A stretch of 64,000 bases of DNA from Erythrobacter sp. Alg231-14 (GCF_900149685.1 NZ_LT702999.1:2914001-2978000); one strand, 5' to 3'. Counted from the first letter of the stretch, positions 34,848 to 44,800 are shown. Notes: generated by a model not told the origin, from the sequence alone. Program-made: numbers and translations.

Positions 34848-35323
34848 AGTTCTTCCTTTCTTTTAGCATCGCTCCGTTCGGAGGCGTCGCTGATTATATC
34901 CTCAGCATTGTGCGCGACATGGGTGAGAAAGCGCTCGATCACTTTCTGTTCGTCAGGTGAAAAGGAATCCAATAAGCGTTCATTGTATCGCTTGACGCGA
35001 AACAGGGATTGTTCGACCTGCGCCTTGCCCTTTGGCTCTATGTAGACGAGCTGCACTCGTCCGTCTTTCGCGCTCACTTCGCGGCGAACAAGCGCGCGCT
35101 CGGACATGCGATCTACCAATCCGGTAAGGCTTGATTTTCCCATCTTCAATTGATCCGCGATCAGTGTGATGGGCAATCCGTCTTCCTTGGACAGAACGAA
35201 CAGCACAGCTTGCTGCGATGCTGATAAGCCCTCTTCCTTGCGCCAGAACCGGTCAGCAGCGCGGAAAAGAGCGCTGTGCGCCTGCTGAAGCAGGTGGAAG
35301 ATGCGAGGTGATTTATGGGTCAT
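34844..35323 (-). CDS. MarR-family transcriptional regulator
   Basis: A 159-residue MarR protein with the winged helix-turn-helix (LSASQQAVLFVLSKEDG, ITLIADQLKMGKSSLTGLVDRMSERALVRRE) and a C-terminal dimerisation helix. It heads the operon with the CoA isomerase, DUF4345 and MRJP-like genes. A large inverted repeat begins 4 bp upstream of its start codon, which suggests that it represses its own operon. Ligands of such regulators are often aromatic or CoA-linked acids; here that is inference. Confidence 0.85.
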   Translation of the reverse strand: MTHKSPRIFHLLQQAHSALFRAADRFWRKEEGLSASQQAVLFVLSKEDGLPITLIADQLKMGKSSLTGLVDRMSERALVRREVSAKDGRVQLVYIEPKGKAQVEQSLFRVKRYNERLLDSFSPDEQKVIERFLTHVAHNAEDIISDASERSDAKRKEEL

Positions 35324-35326
35324 AAG

Positions 35327-35368
35327 TTATTTCGTGTATGAACTATAATTAATTCGTATGCGAAATAA
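35327..35368 (-). promoter_or_regulatory. MarR operator pair
   Basis: TTATTTCGTGTATGAA (35327-35342) recurs in inverted form as TTCGTATGCGAAATAA (35353-35368), with two mismatches and a 10-bp centre holding ATAATTAA. It lies between 4 and 45 bp upstream of the MarR start. Two dimers or one extended dimer could cover the promoter. Confidence 0.55.
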
Positions 35369-35500
35369 TTGAATGACGCAAGTCTGGATTGGGCGCCGGC
35401 CTGTCATTCGCTTAAACAGTGCTATGCAGGAGATGCTCGGTCATGGGCACGGCAGCTACTGGGTCGTGAGCGGAATGTCAGCTTTTAGGCTGTTGGGCTG

Positions 35501-36013
35501 CTAAGCAGCCAGCAGCCCTAGCTCCATCTCGCCCATTAGGTGCACGTCCTTCGCGGGATCATGAAACAGGTGCCCATAGACGTCATAGGTCATGGTGATC
35601 GACGAGTGGCCCAGCATCACTTGAATGCGCTTCGGTGGCCATCCTTGCTCAATGAACAGCGATGCAGCAGCGTGGCGGAGAGCATGGAGCGAAAAGCGCA
35701 GCTTGCCCTCCCCATCCGCGATGCCGCACTTCACCATCAGCGGCGTGAATATGCGGTTGTAGATGTTCGAGTGCGTCTCGACGTTCCCCACACCATTGGG
35801 AAAGACAAGGTCAAGCTCACCCTTCGGACAAGCGACCTTCCAATTCTTCAACACCTTGGCCAGCCCCGGCCCCATCGGGATTTCACGTCGGCCTGACTTG
35901 CTTTTTGTGTTGCCCATCTCACAATAGCGATCAGCACGCCTCCTGACGGTAATTATGCAGCGCTCGAAGTCGATTGCGTCCCATGTAAGTCCTCGTAGCT
36001 CTGACATGCGCAT
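35501..36013 (-). pseudogene. Truncated phage-type tyrosine recombinase (integrase)
   Basis: The 170-residue frame contains the whole catalytic core: first Arg in MSELRGLTW, HALRHAAAS with the His-x-x-Arg pair, GHSS and the nucleophile Tyr in YDVYGHLF. The N-terminal arm-binding and core-binding domains, usually about 150-200 residues, are missing; a stop codon lies five codons upstream of the first ATG. It is the only recombinase relic in the islet zone and sits inside the islet between the 21406 and 38860 fragments. It may be the enzyme that moved that islet. The catalytic residues remain, so it decayed recently or is kept as an isolated domain. Confidence 0.75.
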
Positions 36014-36378
36014 TCGCTCAACCTGTTAAGCGTTATTCCAGCGAAGTCGAATGTCCTCGCTCGGTCGCATGGGGTTCGTGCTCTGCGCCGGGCTGGAGTG
36101 CCGGAACCGCTTCAGATGCAGGTTGAAACACTGCGGCTTTTGGCTCGCATCTGAGCACACCTGCAAGCTCGAAACGCGACCCGCTTCCAGTGATGACCGC
36201 ACGTCTAAGTGCGTTTTGCAGCAAACCGATGGACTAAATCGTGGATGGCCTCCGGTGGATGACCAATCCAAGCACGTCGCTCCCCTTCCCGTGCCAATCT
36301 GAGACAGGCCGGCTGTGATCCTATTCAGGAAAGCAATCATCAGGCATCTCGCATTAAGCAAATCTGCACGGAGATAGG
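36014..36378. other. Decayed sequence upstream of the integrase stump
   Basis: The 365 bp hold no gene I can support. Frames at 36026-36445 and 36033-36224 on the minus strand have atypical composition and do not continue the integrase. The stretch looks like a scar where the integrase N-terminus was lost. The promoter of the PEP-CTERM-like gene should lie near its right end. Confidence 0.5.
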
Positions 36379-37131
36379 ATGATGGAATTTCTAAGCAAGT
36401 CGGTTGCGACACTCGCGGCGGCCATGGGCATTGGCCTATCTGCACCTGCGGCAGCAGAACCCATCCTGCTAGATGGAAACACTATTGGCGAAGATTTTGT
36501 CATTAGCTTCGATGGTTTCGTCGATGGCGGCCCAGCGCTCGATGGCCTCTCAGGCCAACTTGAGCTGACCTTGAACAGCATCGTGAACGGGGTCTACAAC
36601 TTTGATTATTCGCTAACCAACACTGGTGCGACGGGCGATGCGGTATCCTCGCGCATTTCTAGCTTTGCTTTCAATACGGACCCTGAAATCGTCGGAGCAG
36701 ATAGCACCGGGGCGTTCAGCTTCAGCAATCTAGACAGAAATTTCCCCAATGGAATTGGCCGCGTTGATGTGTGCTTTTTGGGCTCCGATACGAACAGCTG
36801 CGCCGGCGGCGGCTCAGGTGGAGTGCTCGATGGCAACACCGGAGCGGGCACACTTTCGCTGGATTTCGGCGGTGCCATTGCAGCTTTGACGCTTGATGAT
36901 TTCTTTGTGCGCTACCAATCGATCGACGGGATTGATGGCGTAACATCAGCCAGTGGACGTGAAGTGGCCAGCTCAACGTCGAGTGGCGGTACAGACGTGC
37001 CCGCACCAGGCATGCTCTTGATCTTGGCGGTGGCTTTGGCGGCGCTCTTTTTCCCACGCCAGCTTTTTTCGCAGCAGCGTAAGGTCGCTTTTCCGATTCG
37101 AAATGAGGTACTTACAACCTCTCGCGCTTAG
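36379..37131 (+). CDS. PEP-CTERM-like secreted protein
   Basis: The 250-residue protein has a signal peptide (cut after APAAAEP), a beta-rich mature domain and a C-terminal sorting-type tail: VPAPG, a hydrophobic helix (MLLILAVALAALFF) and a short basic end. The motif is the PEP-CTERM pattern with PAPG in place of PEPxx, so an exosortase would be the processing partner. The mature part has two Cys in a loop (VCFLGSDTNSCAGGG) followed by GGVLDGNTG, similar to the group annotated as cistern-family PEP-CTERM proteins. That match is from memory. The tail after the helix is longer than usual. GGAG precedes the ATG pair at 36379 and 36382. Confidence 0.7.
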   Translation: MMEFLSKSVATLAAAMGIGLSAPAAAEPILLDGNTIGEDFVISFDGFVDGGPALDGLSGQLELTLNSIVNGVYNFDYSLTNTGATGDAVSSRISSFAFNTDPEIVGADSTGAFSFSNLDRNFPNGIGRVDVCFLGSDTNSCAGGGSGGVLDGNTGAGTLSLDFGGAIAALTLDDFFVRYQSIDGIDGVTSASGREVASSTSSGGTDVPAPGMLLILAVALAALFFPRQLFSQQRKVAFPIRNEVLTTSRA

Positions 37132-37160
37132 TCGCGCAACCTAAAATTGTTGCAATCCTA

Positions 37161-37193
37161 AGAGGGGTTCGGACAATGTCCGGGTCCCTTTTT
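37161..37193 (+). terminator. Intrinsic terminator of the PEP-CTERM-like gene
   Basis: A stem made of GGG..CGGAC and GTCCG..CCC encloses a 3-base loop and is followed by TTTTT, 30 bp past the stop codon. It lies before the convergent TPR gene. Confidence 0.7.
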
Positions 37194-37207
37194 CGTTGTG
37201 GCGCGGA

Positions 37208-38731
37208 TCAAGTGGCTTCGGCTTCGGCGAGATGTCGCTTGATCGCAGGATTATCCGGCGCGAGCTTCTCGGCTTCGCGAAGCATCTCAATTCCCCGTGC
37301 AGACTGCCCATTCGCGATCAGCAATGTTCCGGCTGTATCCAAGATGGATGCGTTGGTTGGAGCCAATTGTGCAGCAGCCAGCGCGCTTTCCAAGGCTTGT
37401 TCTGTCTTGCCCAATTCGCCTTGTGCAAAGGCGAGATTGTTGAGAACCATCGCGTTGCTGGGTCCAAGGCGCTCTATGATGCCAAGATAGGCTGTTTCCG
37501 CCTGCACCCATTGGCGATTGCGCAAAGCCCGGTCTGCCTGCGCAATCTGACCCCCTACCCATTCTGGCGTCGGAGCCTCGCTTCGCCGATCCAAACGCGC
37601 CGCATCCGAAGCGCCCACACGATCAGCAATCTCAGCCGCAAGCCGCAACTCATCCGGCGCCGCATCGGGTCTCGCGGCCAGTGGGCTTAGCACCGCATCA
37701 GCATCATTGGGGTTGCCGCTTTCGCTCAACGCAGTGGCATAAAGCACTCGCAGCTTACGCCAGCTTGGTTGCTGTTCAAATTGCGTGGCTAAATAGATCA
37801 CCGCTTGGCCCGGCAGTCCAAGTTCGATCAACGCTTCCGCATAGAGGATCGCCGCGTCCGGCATCTGCGGCAGATTTCTTTCAAAAGGCTGCAAGGTGGT
37901 GCGCACGGTTTCCCAATCGGCACTTTGCGCCGCAACGCCAGCTCGAATTGCCGCGACCTCAGGGGAATCGGGCAGCTCAGCCTGAAGGCGTTTCGCAATT
38001 TCAAGCGCTTCCTGCCCCATCCCCATCTCAGCCAAGACGCGCGCCTTACCGAGCCGGGCCTCAAAATTGGATCCGTGAATGGCAATAACTCTTTCGAACG
38101 CAGCGAGGCTTTGCGGCAGCTCATTACGGCGCTGAAGAAGCTCCGCTCGGATCAACAAGGCATCGATGAGCTGCGGCTCAAGTTCGAGCGCTTCACTGGA
38201 AAGCTCATCCACAATGTTCCAATTGCCGCGTTCAAATTCAAATCGGGCATATGTTGCAAGCAAGAGCGGAGAAGCCGGCTCCAGCTTCATTCCAGACTCG
38301 AAGCTTTCCACCGCACTTTCCATGTCACGCTTACCAATATGCGCGAGCGCTCTGAGGCGATGTGCGGAGGCCCTCTCCATATTCTCAATGCCGGCCAGTG
38401 CTTCATCAAACCGCCCGCGCAAGACATCCGCTTCGGCTTGAAAGAGCCTGAAGCGTTCCTGATCGCGCATTTCCGGCGATATTTCTCGAAGGTTCAAATT
38501 GGCCCGCTCACCATCACCAAGCTTGAGCAAGCTCTCCACAAGGAGAAACTGCATCTCAGTGTTGTTGGGGCGCTGATCTAGGGCCTGCTCTAAAAGGATC
38601 CAGGCGGTCCGGTATTCATGAGCCTCAAACGCAGCCTTCCCATCTGCAAAAAGAGTTTCAGGCGCAGGCGCGCAAGCACTCAAAGCGGCGACAAGCGAAA
38701 CGCTCAAGAATGGACGGCTAACAATCTTCAT
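37208..38731 (-). CDS. TPR-repeat lipoprotein, possibly linked to PEP-CTERM export
   Basis: From the ATG at 38731 the protein has 507 residues and a lipobox (LSAC, Cys20). Around ten to twelve TPR units fill the rest, such as AFEAHEYRTAWILLEQALDQ near the start and NNLAFAQGELGKTEQALES near the end. Such periplasmic TPR lipoproteins are sometimes part of PEP-CTERM/exosortase systems (PrsT type), and the neighbouring convergent gene has a PEP-CTERM-like tail, but no exosortase is visible here. It would serve as a scaffold in the outer or inner membrane. The upstream start at 38908 lacks the signal and is rejected. Confidence 0.75.
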   Translation of the reverse strand: MKIVSRPFLSVSLVAALSACAPAPETLFADGKAAFEAHEYRTAWILLEQALDQRPNNTEMQFLLVESLLKLGDGERANLNLREISPEMRDQERFRLFQAEADVLRGRFDEALAGIENMERASAHRLRALAHIGKRDMESAVESFESGMKLEPASPLLLATYARFEFERGNWNIVDELSSEALELEPQLIDALLIRAELLQRRNELPQSLAAFERVIAIHGSNFEARLGKARVLAEMGMGQEALEIAKRLQAELPDSPEVAAIRAGVAAQSADWETVRTTLQPFERNLPQMPDAAILYAEALIELGLPGQAVIYLATQFEQQPSWRKLRVLYATALSESGNPNDADAVLSPLAARPDAAPDELRLAAEIADRVGASDAARLDRRSEAPTPEWVGGQIAQADRALRNRQWVQAETAYLGIIERLGPSNAMVLNNLAFAQGELGKTEQALESALAAAQLAPTNASILDTAGTLLIANGQSARGIEMLREAEKLAPDNPAIKRHLAEAEAT

Positions 38732-38859
38732 GGCTGCAAGAGTTAGCCCAATAACTACAATTTTTTCTAAATCGGCTAATGTCTGTCGAAGAGTGAGCTC
38801 ATCCGCCCGCAACGGTATTGACCGCCTGCACACAGAGTTGCTGGGAATGCAAATACGGC

Positions 38860-38907
38860 TGGCCGAACATGAGAGACTTGAACCCCCGAAACGCGGATTA
38901 TGACTCA
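38860..38907 (-). repeat. Degenerate tRNA-Met 3'-half fragment
   Basis: TGG..GAGAGACTTGAACCCCCGA and ACGCGGATTATGA match the tRNA 3' half, but the acceptor and anticodon parts carry many changes. It is the most decayed of the copies and lies 16 bp before the end of the TIR gene. It is probably the oldest scar in this part of the array or a recombined one. Confidence 0.6.
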
Positions 38908-38923
38908 AACGAGAACATCGACG

Positions 38924-39976
38924 CTAACGGCAATGCCCGACACGGCGAAAGCGCACGGTGCCAAAAGCTTCTAACGTCCCTAAAGTCGCGCTTTGTGATC
39001 TAGTGGATATCTCCGCGTCCACCGTAGTGCGTGAAAACGTGCCCTCCATTGATACCTGTATGGGTTCTTCGATCTCGAATTCTGGGCTCTCACACAATGC
39101 TCGCATCTTGATAGCACCATCTTGAAAGATGGATTCGGTCACGCGGCAATCATACCCCAATTCTCCGCGATTGAGCGTTCTTAACATGACCAGGCTGGGT
39201 TCGGCCGACAGTTCGGAAGAGAAGCAAACGGTGTGATTCATGTTGTAATTGTTCAACGCCGCGAGAATTCCTGGTCGGAGGATGGCTGGCGCGCTGGGAG
39301 CCTCAATGGAGTCATATCTCACTCCCAACTCCCAACTGCCAGGTTCTAGCGGCGTTACATCTTCGCCCGGTTGAACCTGAAACCATATTGTCAATCCGGC
39401 GCCTACCAATGCCAGAAAACCTGCCGCTTTGACCCAAGTGGAACTCCAGCCGACAGCGTGCCGCTCGCGCTTTTCAGTTGGATTCCTGACGGGGTCATCA
39501 GATTTGGCCACTCGATTTATGCTGCGCGGGTACAGAGAGTCCTCTCCTTGGCCTGATTTCCGGTCAATTTGTTGCCGGATGTCATTTGCAAGGCGATTTG
39601 TGTTTTCGTTGGAGCGGTCGATCCAATCGAGCCACTGATAATCTTGAAGCCAGTATGTGAGGCCTTTTGCGATAATATCTTCAAGCCTGAGAGGAAAAAC
39701 CGGACATTTGTTGTCCTCCCCTATCATTAGCTCACGTTTGACATGGCGGGATTGATCCGCGCGCTCACACAGCATTAAGATGACCGCATCTGATCGCTTA
39801 ATCTGGTCCACGATGGCTTCGTCAAAAGCCATGCCCGGTCCGATATCGTCGGGTGCCATCCAACCCGAGATGCCTGCGTCGTGAAGGGCGGCTTTCAGCT
39901 GCCTAGCTTCATCAGCCTTGCTGCTGTGGTGGCTAATGAATACGCAAGAGGGACTATCTTCTTCTCCAATAGCCAC
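38924..39976 (-). CDS. TIR domain - membrane helix - DUF3617-like fusion
   Basis: This 350-residue protein joins a cytoplasmic TIR domain (about 9-130) to a DUF3617-like periplasmic domain (about 208-350) through one membrane helix (183-201). The TIR part has CVFISHHSSK, GWMAPDDIGPG and the probable NADase Glu82 in HVKREL. The C-terminal part starts with PGSWELGVRY and has Cys251, Cys277, Cys295 and Cys349, matching the DUF3617 Cys spacing. The start is GTG at 39976 after AAAGGGG. It is the sole gene of an islet between tRNA fragments at 38860 and 40076. Bacterial TIR domains often deplete NAD in phage defence; here the periplasmic domain could be the sensor. This fusion is not one I recognise. 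Confidence 0.7.
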   Translation of the reverse strand: MAIGEEDSPSCVFISHHSSKADEARQLKAALHDAGISGWMAPDDIGPGMAFDEAIVDQIKRSDAVILMLCERADQSRHVKRELMIGEDNKCPVFPLRLEDIIAKGLTYWLQDYQWLDWIDRSNENTNRLANDIRQQIDRKSGQGEDSLYPRSINRVAKSDDPVRNPTEKRERHAVGWSSTWVKAAGFLALVGAGLTIWFQVQPGEDVTPLEPGSWELGVRYDSIEAPSAPAILRPGILAALNNYNMNHTVCFSSELSAEPSLVMLRTLNRGELGYDCRVTESIFQDGAIKMRALCESPEFEIEEPIQVSMEGTFSRTTVDAEISTRSQSATLGTLEAFGTVRFRRVGHCR

Positions 39977-40075
39977 TTCGCAATACCCCTTTGTTGGAGC
40001 ATCGACTTCCTAGAGTTGCATGTCAATCAAGCAGGGGCAGGTGCGAGTAGCGCAAAGAGCGGGTCACGCTAAGTT

Positions 40076-40121
40076 TGGTAGCGGAGGAGGGACTTGAACC
40101 CCCGACACGCGGATTATGATT
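40076..40121 (-). repeat. tRNA-Met 3'-half fragment, copy E, with related arm
   Basis: This copy agrees with the intact tRNA up to the anticodon loop and then departs (GATTGAGGCGGG). The next 40 bp follow the arm of modules A and B in a diverged form (GGCTGGTGGATGTCCCTACA). It is the copy nearest the intact tRNA and bounds the TIR islet from the adhesin-CHAT islet. Confidence 0.8.
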
Positions 40122-40240
40122 GAGGCGGGAATGGCTGGTGGATGTCCCTACATAGATGCAGCAACAATATTCTACGACAGCTCAAAGAATGGCGCGCATA
40201 TCATCGGCTTGGCAGATCGCTGCCCCCTGCCCCGCCAGAT

Positions 40241-41527
40241 CTAGAAACCGAAGGACAATCCGACCCTGCCAGCCGTGGTCCCGCGGACAGTCGAGCCGGT
40301 CACACCGCCAGAGATATAGACCTCATCGGTAATTCTGGTCACGATTGAGGTCGAGAAGCCCTGCTCTCCGTCAAAATTCGCAAGGTTGAACGACATCGAC
40401 ACATCCTTGTCCGGAATGATCGTCGTGCCCGACAATGCGATTGCAGCCGCGATGCCGCCGCTTGCGTAACGACGGTTGCGTGCGCTCGAAAGCTCAAGTG
40501 CGCCCAATCGTCCATCAACGCCGTCGAGGCGGCTGTCCAAGCCGTCCAACCGGCCTTCGGCGCCATCCAACCGACCTTCAATACCTCCCAACCGGTCCTG
40601 CAGGCCAACAAGCCCATTCGGGTCAATGCTCAGCGAAGCAAGGTTGCCGAACGCATCGGTCGTCACAAGGCTAAGCGCGCCTTGTTGGGCAGCGCGGCTC
40701 AGTTCAGATGGAATGCTCGCAACGCGCACTCGCCCGATAGAGCTTCCAAGCGCAATAAGATTGGTTTCATCGGCGATAGCGCCCGGACCGATCGCGACAG
40801 CGCCATCCGCGCTTGCAACAGCGTCATTGCCAAGCGCAACCGCGCCTTCGCCATTTGCTTGGGCACCGCTTGCAATGGCGACGGCACCCTCTCCGTTGGC
40901 AATGTTGTCTGCGCCCAGCGAAACGCTGCCGACGCCGTTGGCGGAATTGTCTGCACCGATGGCGAGAGCACCATCACCGGCCGCTGTATTTCTCGCGCCC
41001 ATTGCAACGCTGCCGATATCTTGTGTTGTGTTGCGGAAACCGATCGCCAAGGATGCATCACCGGTGGCACTGTTAAGCCGGCCGATGCCAATCGCAGCAT
41101 CTCCGTTTGCTCCGCTCAATTCGATCTGGACTGCGCCTTCGCCGTTGGGGCCGAAGTCAAACAAAGCACCGCTGTTGTCCGCGACTGTGATCGGCTCTCG
41201 CATATCATCATCATCATCGTCATCGCCGCTACCATCACCACCGTCGCCGCCGTCACCGCCGCCACCATCGGTGTTATTTAGGATTTCTGATCCGCTGCCC
41301 TTGGCGTTGTTAGAGATTATCGGTGAATTGGCTTGGGGCCGTGTTTCCAGCACATCAAGTGCCGGGATCGAAGCAGCGATCGCTTCATCCGGCAAAAGCG
41401 CCTCGCCGCTTTCATCCGCGCCCTCGACAGATTGAAATTTGCTGAAATCATAGTCGATTGACTGCGCTGACACAGGCGCGGCTATCGCAAAGGCACCACA
41501 GGATGCAATGAGTAAGAGCTTGAGCAT
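40241..41527 (-). CDS. YadA-like trimeric autotransporter adhesin
   Basis: From the ATG at 41527 (AAGGA ribosome site) the protein has 428 residues and a signal peptide cut after VSAQ. A low-complexity Gly/Asp linker (GGDGGDGGDG, DDDDDDD) follows. About ten YadA head repeats come next (units like SVAMGARNTAAGDGALAIGADN and GEGAVAIASGAQA). Then there is a coiled-coil stalk (LGGIEGRLDGAEGRLDGLDS) and a C-terminal YadA-type anchor with four beta-strands ending in LSFGF. All parts of a trimeric autotransporter are present in order, so it should trimerise and display its head on the outer surface. It is divergent from the exported TPR-CHAT gene. The 41782 start is rejected because the signal peptide begins at 41527. 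Confidence 0.85.
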   Translation of the reverse strand: MLKLLLIASCGAFAIAAPVSAQSIDYDFSKFQSVEGADESGEALLPDEAIAASIPALDVLETRPQANSPIISNNAKGSGSEILNNTDGGGGDGGDGGDGSGDDDDDDDMREPITVADNSGALFDFGPNGEGAVQIELSGANGDAAIGIGRLNSATGDASLAIGFRNTTQDIGSVAMGARNTAAGDGALAIGADNSANGVGSVSLGADNIANGEGAVAIASGAQANGEGAVALGNDAVASADGAVAIGPGAIADETNLIALGSSIGRVRVASIPSELSRAAQQGALSLVTTDAFGNLASLSIDPNGLVGLQDRLGGIEGRLDGAEGRLDGLDSRLDGVDGRLGALELSSARNRRYASGGIAAAIALSGTTIIPDKDVSMSFNLANFDGEQGFSTSIVTRITDEVYISGGVTGSTVRGTTAGRVGLSFGF

Positions 41528-41844
41528 AGTATCGGTCCTTGAATGCCGGCGCAGCGTCAAAAACACTGAGGCGTGATTGATCGCGCTTACCAGACCCGCC
41601 TGCACCGAAATATGTAACCGGGCGCACCGTCCAGAAAGAGGACAGTTTTTTTCCAATAAAAAATGCACATTGCTTGAGACCAGCAAATTCAAGAGGTTTG
41701 CCTGCGCCTTCGCGTGTGCGTAAGGTACGTTCGCAAGGTTTTTGAGATTGGATTGCAAAATTCGAGAGCGGCAGTCGCACAACGAGAGCTAAAAATTGGG
41801 CATTCGATTGCCGACATTGGCACTGCTTGGGGGGGGCGAGCGTA
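41528..41844. other. Divergent promoter region of adhesin and TPR-CHAT genes
   Basis: This 317-bp gap separates the adhesin and CHAT starts and holds both promoters. It contains no coding frame of merit and no clear dyad. A run of seven Ts followed by A-rich sequence lies near 41645-41660. Confidence 0.5.
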
Positions 41845-44800
41845 ATGAAAGCAGGGATCACAGGCGCGCTTGCGCTTATTCTGATTTCAACCAGCGCGAT
41901 GTCGAGCGATACTGAGGTCGCGGCATCTGCTTGCAAGGTCGATTCATCGCATGAAGATCTAGGCGTCGCTTCGTGCCTGATTGAAAACGCGCAAACCCTT
42001 ATCGAACAAAGGGAATTCGACGGCGCCATTTCCAGCTTGGATGCCGCGATAAGCCTGCGCGAACGACTTCTTGGCAAAGGGCACCCCGACACGCTGGAGG
42101 CAATGGAAAAGCTTGCGCGACTGTATCGTTCGCTTGAACGCTTTGCCCCGGCAGAAACCCTTTTCCTCAGAGTCTTGGCCATCCGTGAACGCGAATTTAG
42201 CCCCGAGCATCTCGATACAATTTCGCTGATCAATCGGCTGGCAGGCCTCTATCGGGATAACGCCAGATACGAACAGGCCGAAACGCTCTATCTGCGCGCT
42301 TTGGAAGCAAGAGAGCGGCTTCTTGGCAGCGATCATCGCCATACACTGGCGGTCCGCTTCAACCTTGCTGGTCTTTACCAACTTCAGGGAAGGTATTCCG
42401 AAGCAGAGCCGATGGTCCTGGGTCTGCTCGAAGCGGATGAACGTCTTCGCGGGCCTGACCATCGCAACACGATTTCATCGCTGAACGCTGTTGGCCGGCT
42501 TTACATGCTGCAAGGCCAATATCGCAAAGCCGAACCGTTCCTGCTGCGTGCGCGTGACGGGTATGAACGTAGTGTCGGCAGCGACGATCGGCGAACATTG
42601 ATGGTGCTCAACGACCTCGGGCTGCTGTATCGCAGGCAAGCGCGCTTCGGCGAAGCAGAGCCGCTGTATCTGCGCGTTTTATCAGCCCGCGAGGAGAGTT
42701 TGGGAGCCGAGCACCCGCAAACGCTCGAAGTGCTTAACAACCTAGCCGTCCTCTACAAGGAACAGGGCCGCTTTGAAGAAAGTGAGGCTTTGTTTGACCG
42801 GATGTTAGCCAGCCAGAGGCGTTTATCAGGTGATGAACATCCAACCACGCTGATTGCGATGGCCAATCTTGCAGGGGTCTATCGCGAGATGGACCAGCTC
42901 GAAAACGCTGCATCACTTTACAGTGATACGCTCTCCTTGCAGGAAAACGTGTTCGGCAAAGATCATCCCAACACGCTCGTAACTCTTGCCGACTTTGCCG
43001 AGGTTCTGCGCGCGTCGGGCAAGCTGGTCGAGGCAGAGGCGCTATTTGCAAGAGGCGTCGCCACAAGCGAGGCGGTGTTCGGCAAGATGCACCCACAAAC
43101 TCTGAATATCACACACGATCTTGCAAGGCTCTACGAACTTCAGGGCCGGCTATCCGAAGCGGAAGCTCTGCATTGGCGCGTGTTAAGCGCACGCATGGTG
43201 GTCCTGACCGAGCACCACCCCGCCCTTACCGACAGCTACAGTGCAATTGGGCATGCAATTTTGGAACGAGAGAACTTCCCGTCCAAAGCGGTATTTTTCT
43301 TCAAGAAAGCAGTCAACTCGCTTCAAGGCGTGCGTCAGAACATGTCCGATCTCGATCGCGAGACGCAGCGTTCCTTCCTCGACAAACATCAAGCGAGTTA
43401 CCTCACCTTGCAGGAAATTCTGGTCGATCTGGGACGCTTTGGAGAAGCGGAACTGGTCGGGCGGCTGTTGAAGGATGTCGAATACACCGCCTTCGTTCGC
43501 GGGGCAGGCGCGGCCGAACCCGGAGAAGAGCTGGCACTGAGCGAACAAGAACGCGCGTGGCAGGCACAGCTTTCAGAATGGGTGGAGACGCCAAACCGAC
43601 TTGCAATGGAACGATCTACCCTTGTTGAAAAACGCCGTGAGGGCCCTCTTTCTGCCCTCGAAGAGCAGCAATTGGCCGATCTCAACGCTGCACATGGCGA
43701 TGCTTACGAGGCGTTCTTTGGTTTGATCGCTGCTTGGACAGCGGAAGTGCAAGCCTTTGACAGCGAAGAGGTGGCAAACGAAACGCGCGCGCTCGCGCTC
43801 GAAGAATCACGCATGGCAAGCCGGCTACTCCAAAATATCGGCCCAGATGTCGCACTCCTTCAGGCAGTAGCTTTCGAGGAAAGCCTGCACCTTTTTCTCA
43901 TAACGGGAGAGACTTTCGTACATCAGGAAGTCCCCGTTTCGCGCAGGGATCTGTTCAACACCATCTTTGATGCAAGAGAGGTCATCGATCAGGCGCGGAT
44001 ATACGAATTCCTAGATGTCGAAGAGCGCAATCAGGAACTGCGTGAGCCGCTGGGGCAGCTCCACGATTGGCTTGTCGCGCCGATCGAGGATGAGCTTCGC
44101 GCGGCCAATACGAAAACGCTCATGCTTAACCTTCAGGGTCAGATCCGGTATCTGCCTTTTGCCGCATTGTGGGATGGCCAAACCTATCTCACTGAGCGCT
44201 ATGAACTTGCGCTCTACACCCCTGCGGCCAACACCCGCTATGATGAGCCCGGCCCGATATCGAATGCGCAAGGGTTCGGGTTAAGCCTCGCGATCGAGGG
44301 GTTCAGCCCCTTGCCCAGCGTTCCCAAGGAGCTTGAGTATGTAATCGGCTCCGAGAATGAGCCCGGCATTTTGCCTGGGCAGTATTTCCTTGATGACGGG
44401 TTCTCCAGAGCCAGTTTTGAAGATGTGATGCTCTCCCCTCCATCGGTGCTTCACATCGCAACGCATTTCAAACTGATGCCCGGTGACGAGGCGTCATCAT
44501 ATCTTGTCCTTGGGGATGGCAACCGCATCTCAATCGCAGCGATAAATCGTTCCTTCCGATACGACTTTAACGGGGTAGAATTGCTGACCCTCTCAGCGTG
44601 TGAAACGGCGCTGGGCGCGGGTGGAACCGGAATGGAACTCGAAGGGTTTGGCGCACTTGCTCAAAACAAGGGTGCGAGCAGCGTCATTGCGACTTTGTGG
44701 CAGGTTTCAGACGATGCGACGCCCGATATGATGCGCAATTTCTACCAAGGATTGTTGCGCGACGACCTGTCGAAAGCTGGCGCCATCAGAGAAGCCCAGA

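Noticed and set aside
36026..36445. Minus-strand frame upstream of the integrase stump
   Set aside because: It does not continue the integrase and overlaps the start of the PEP-CTERM-like gene on the other strand.
40476..41435. 319-residue plus-strand frame
   Set aside because: It is antisense to the YadA-like repeats and very rich in Ala, Pro and Ser, as expected for such a shadow.
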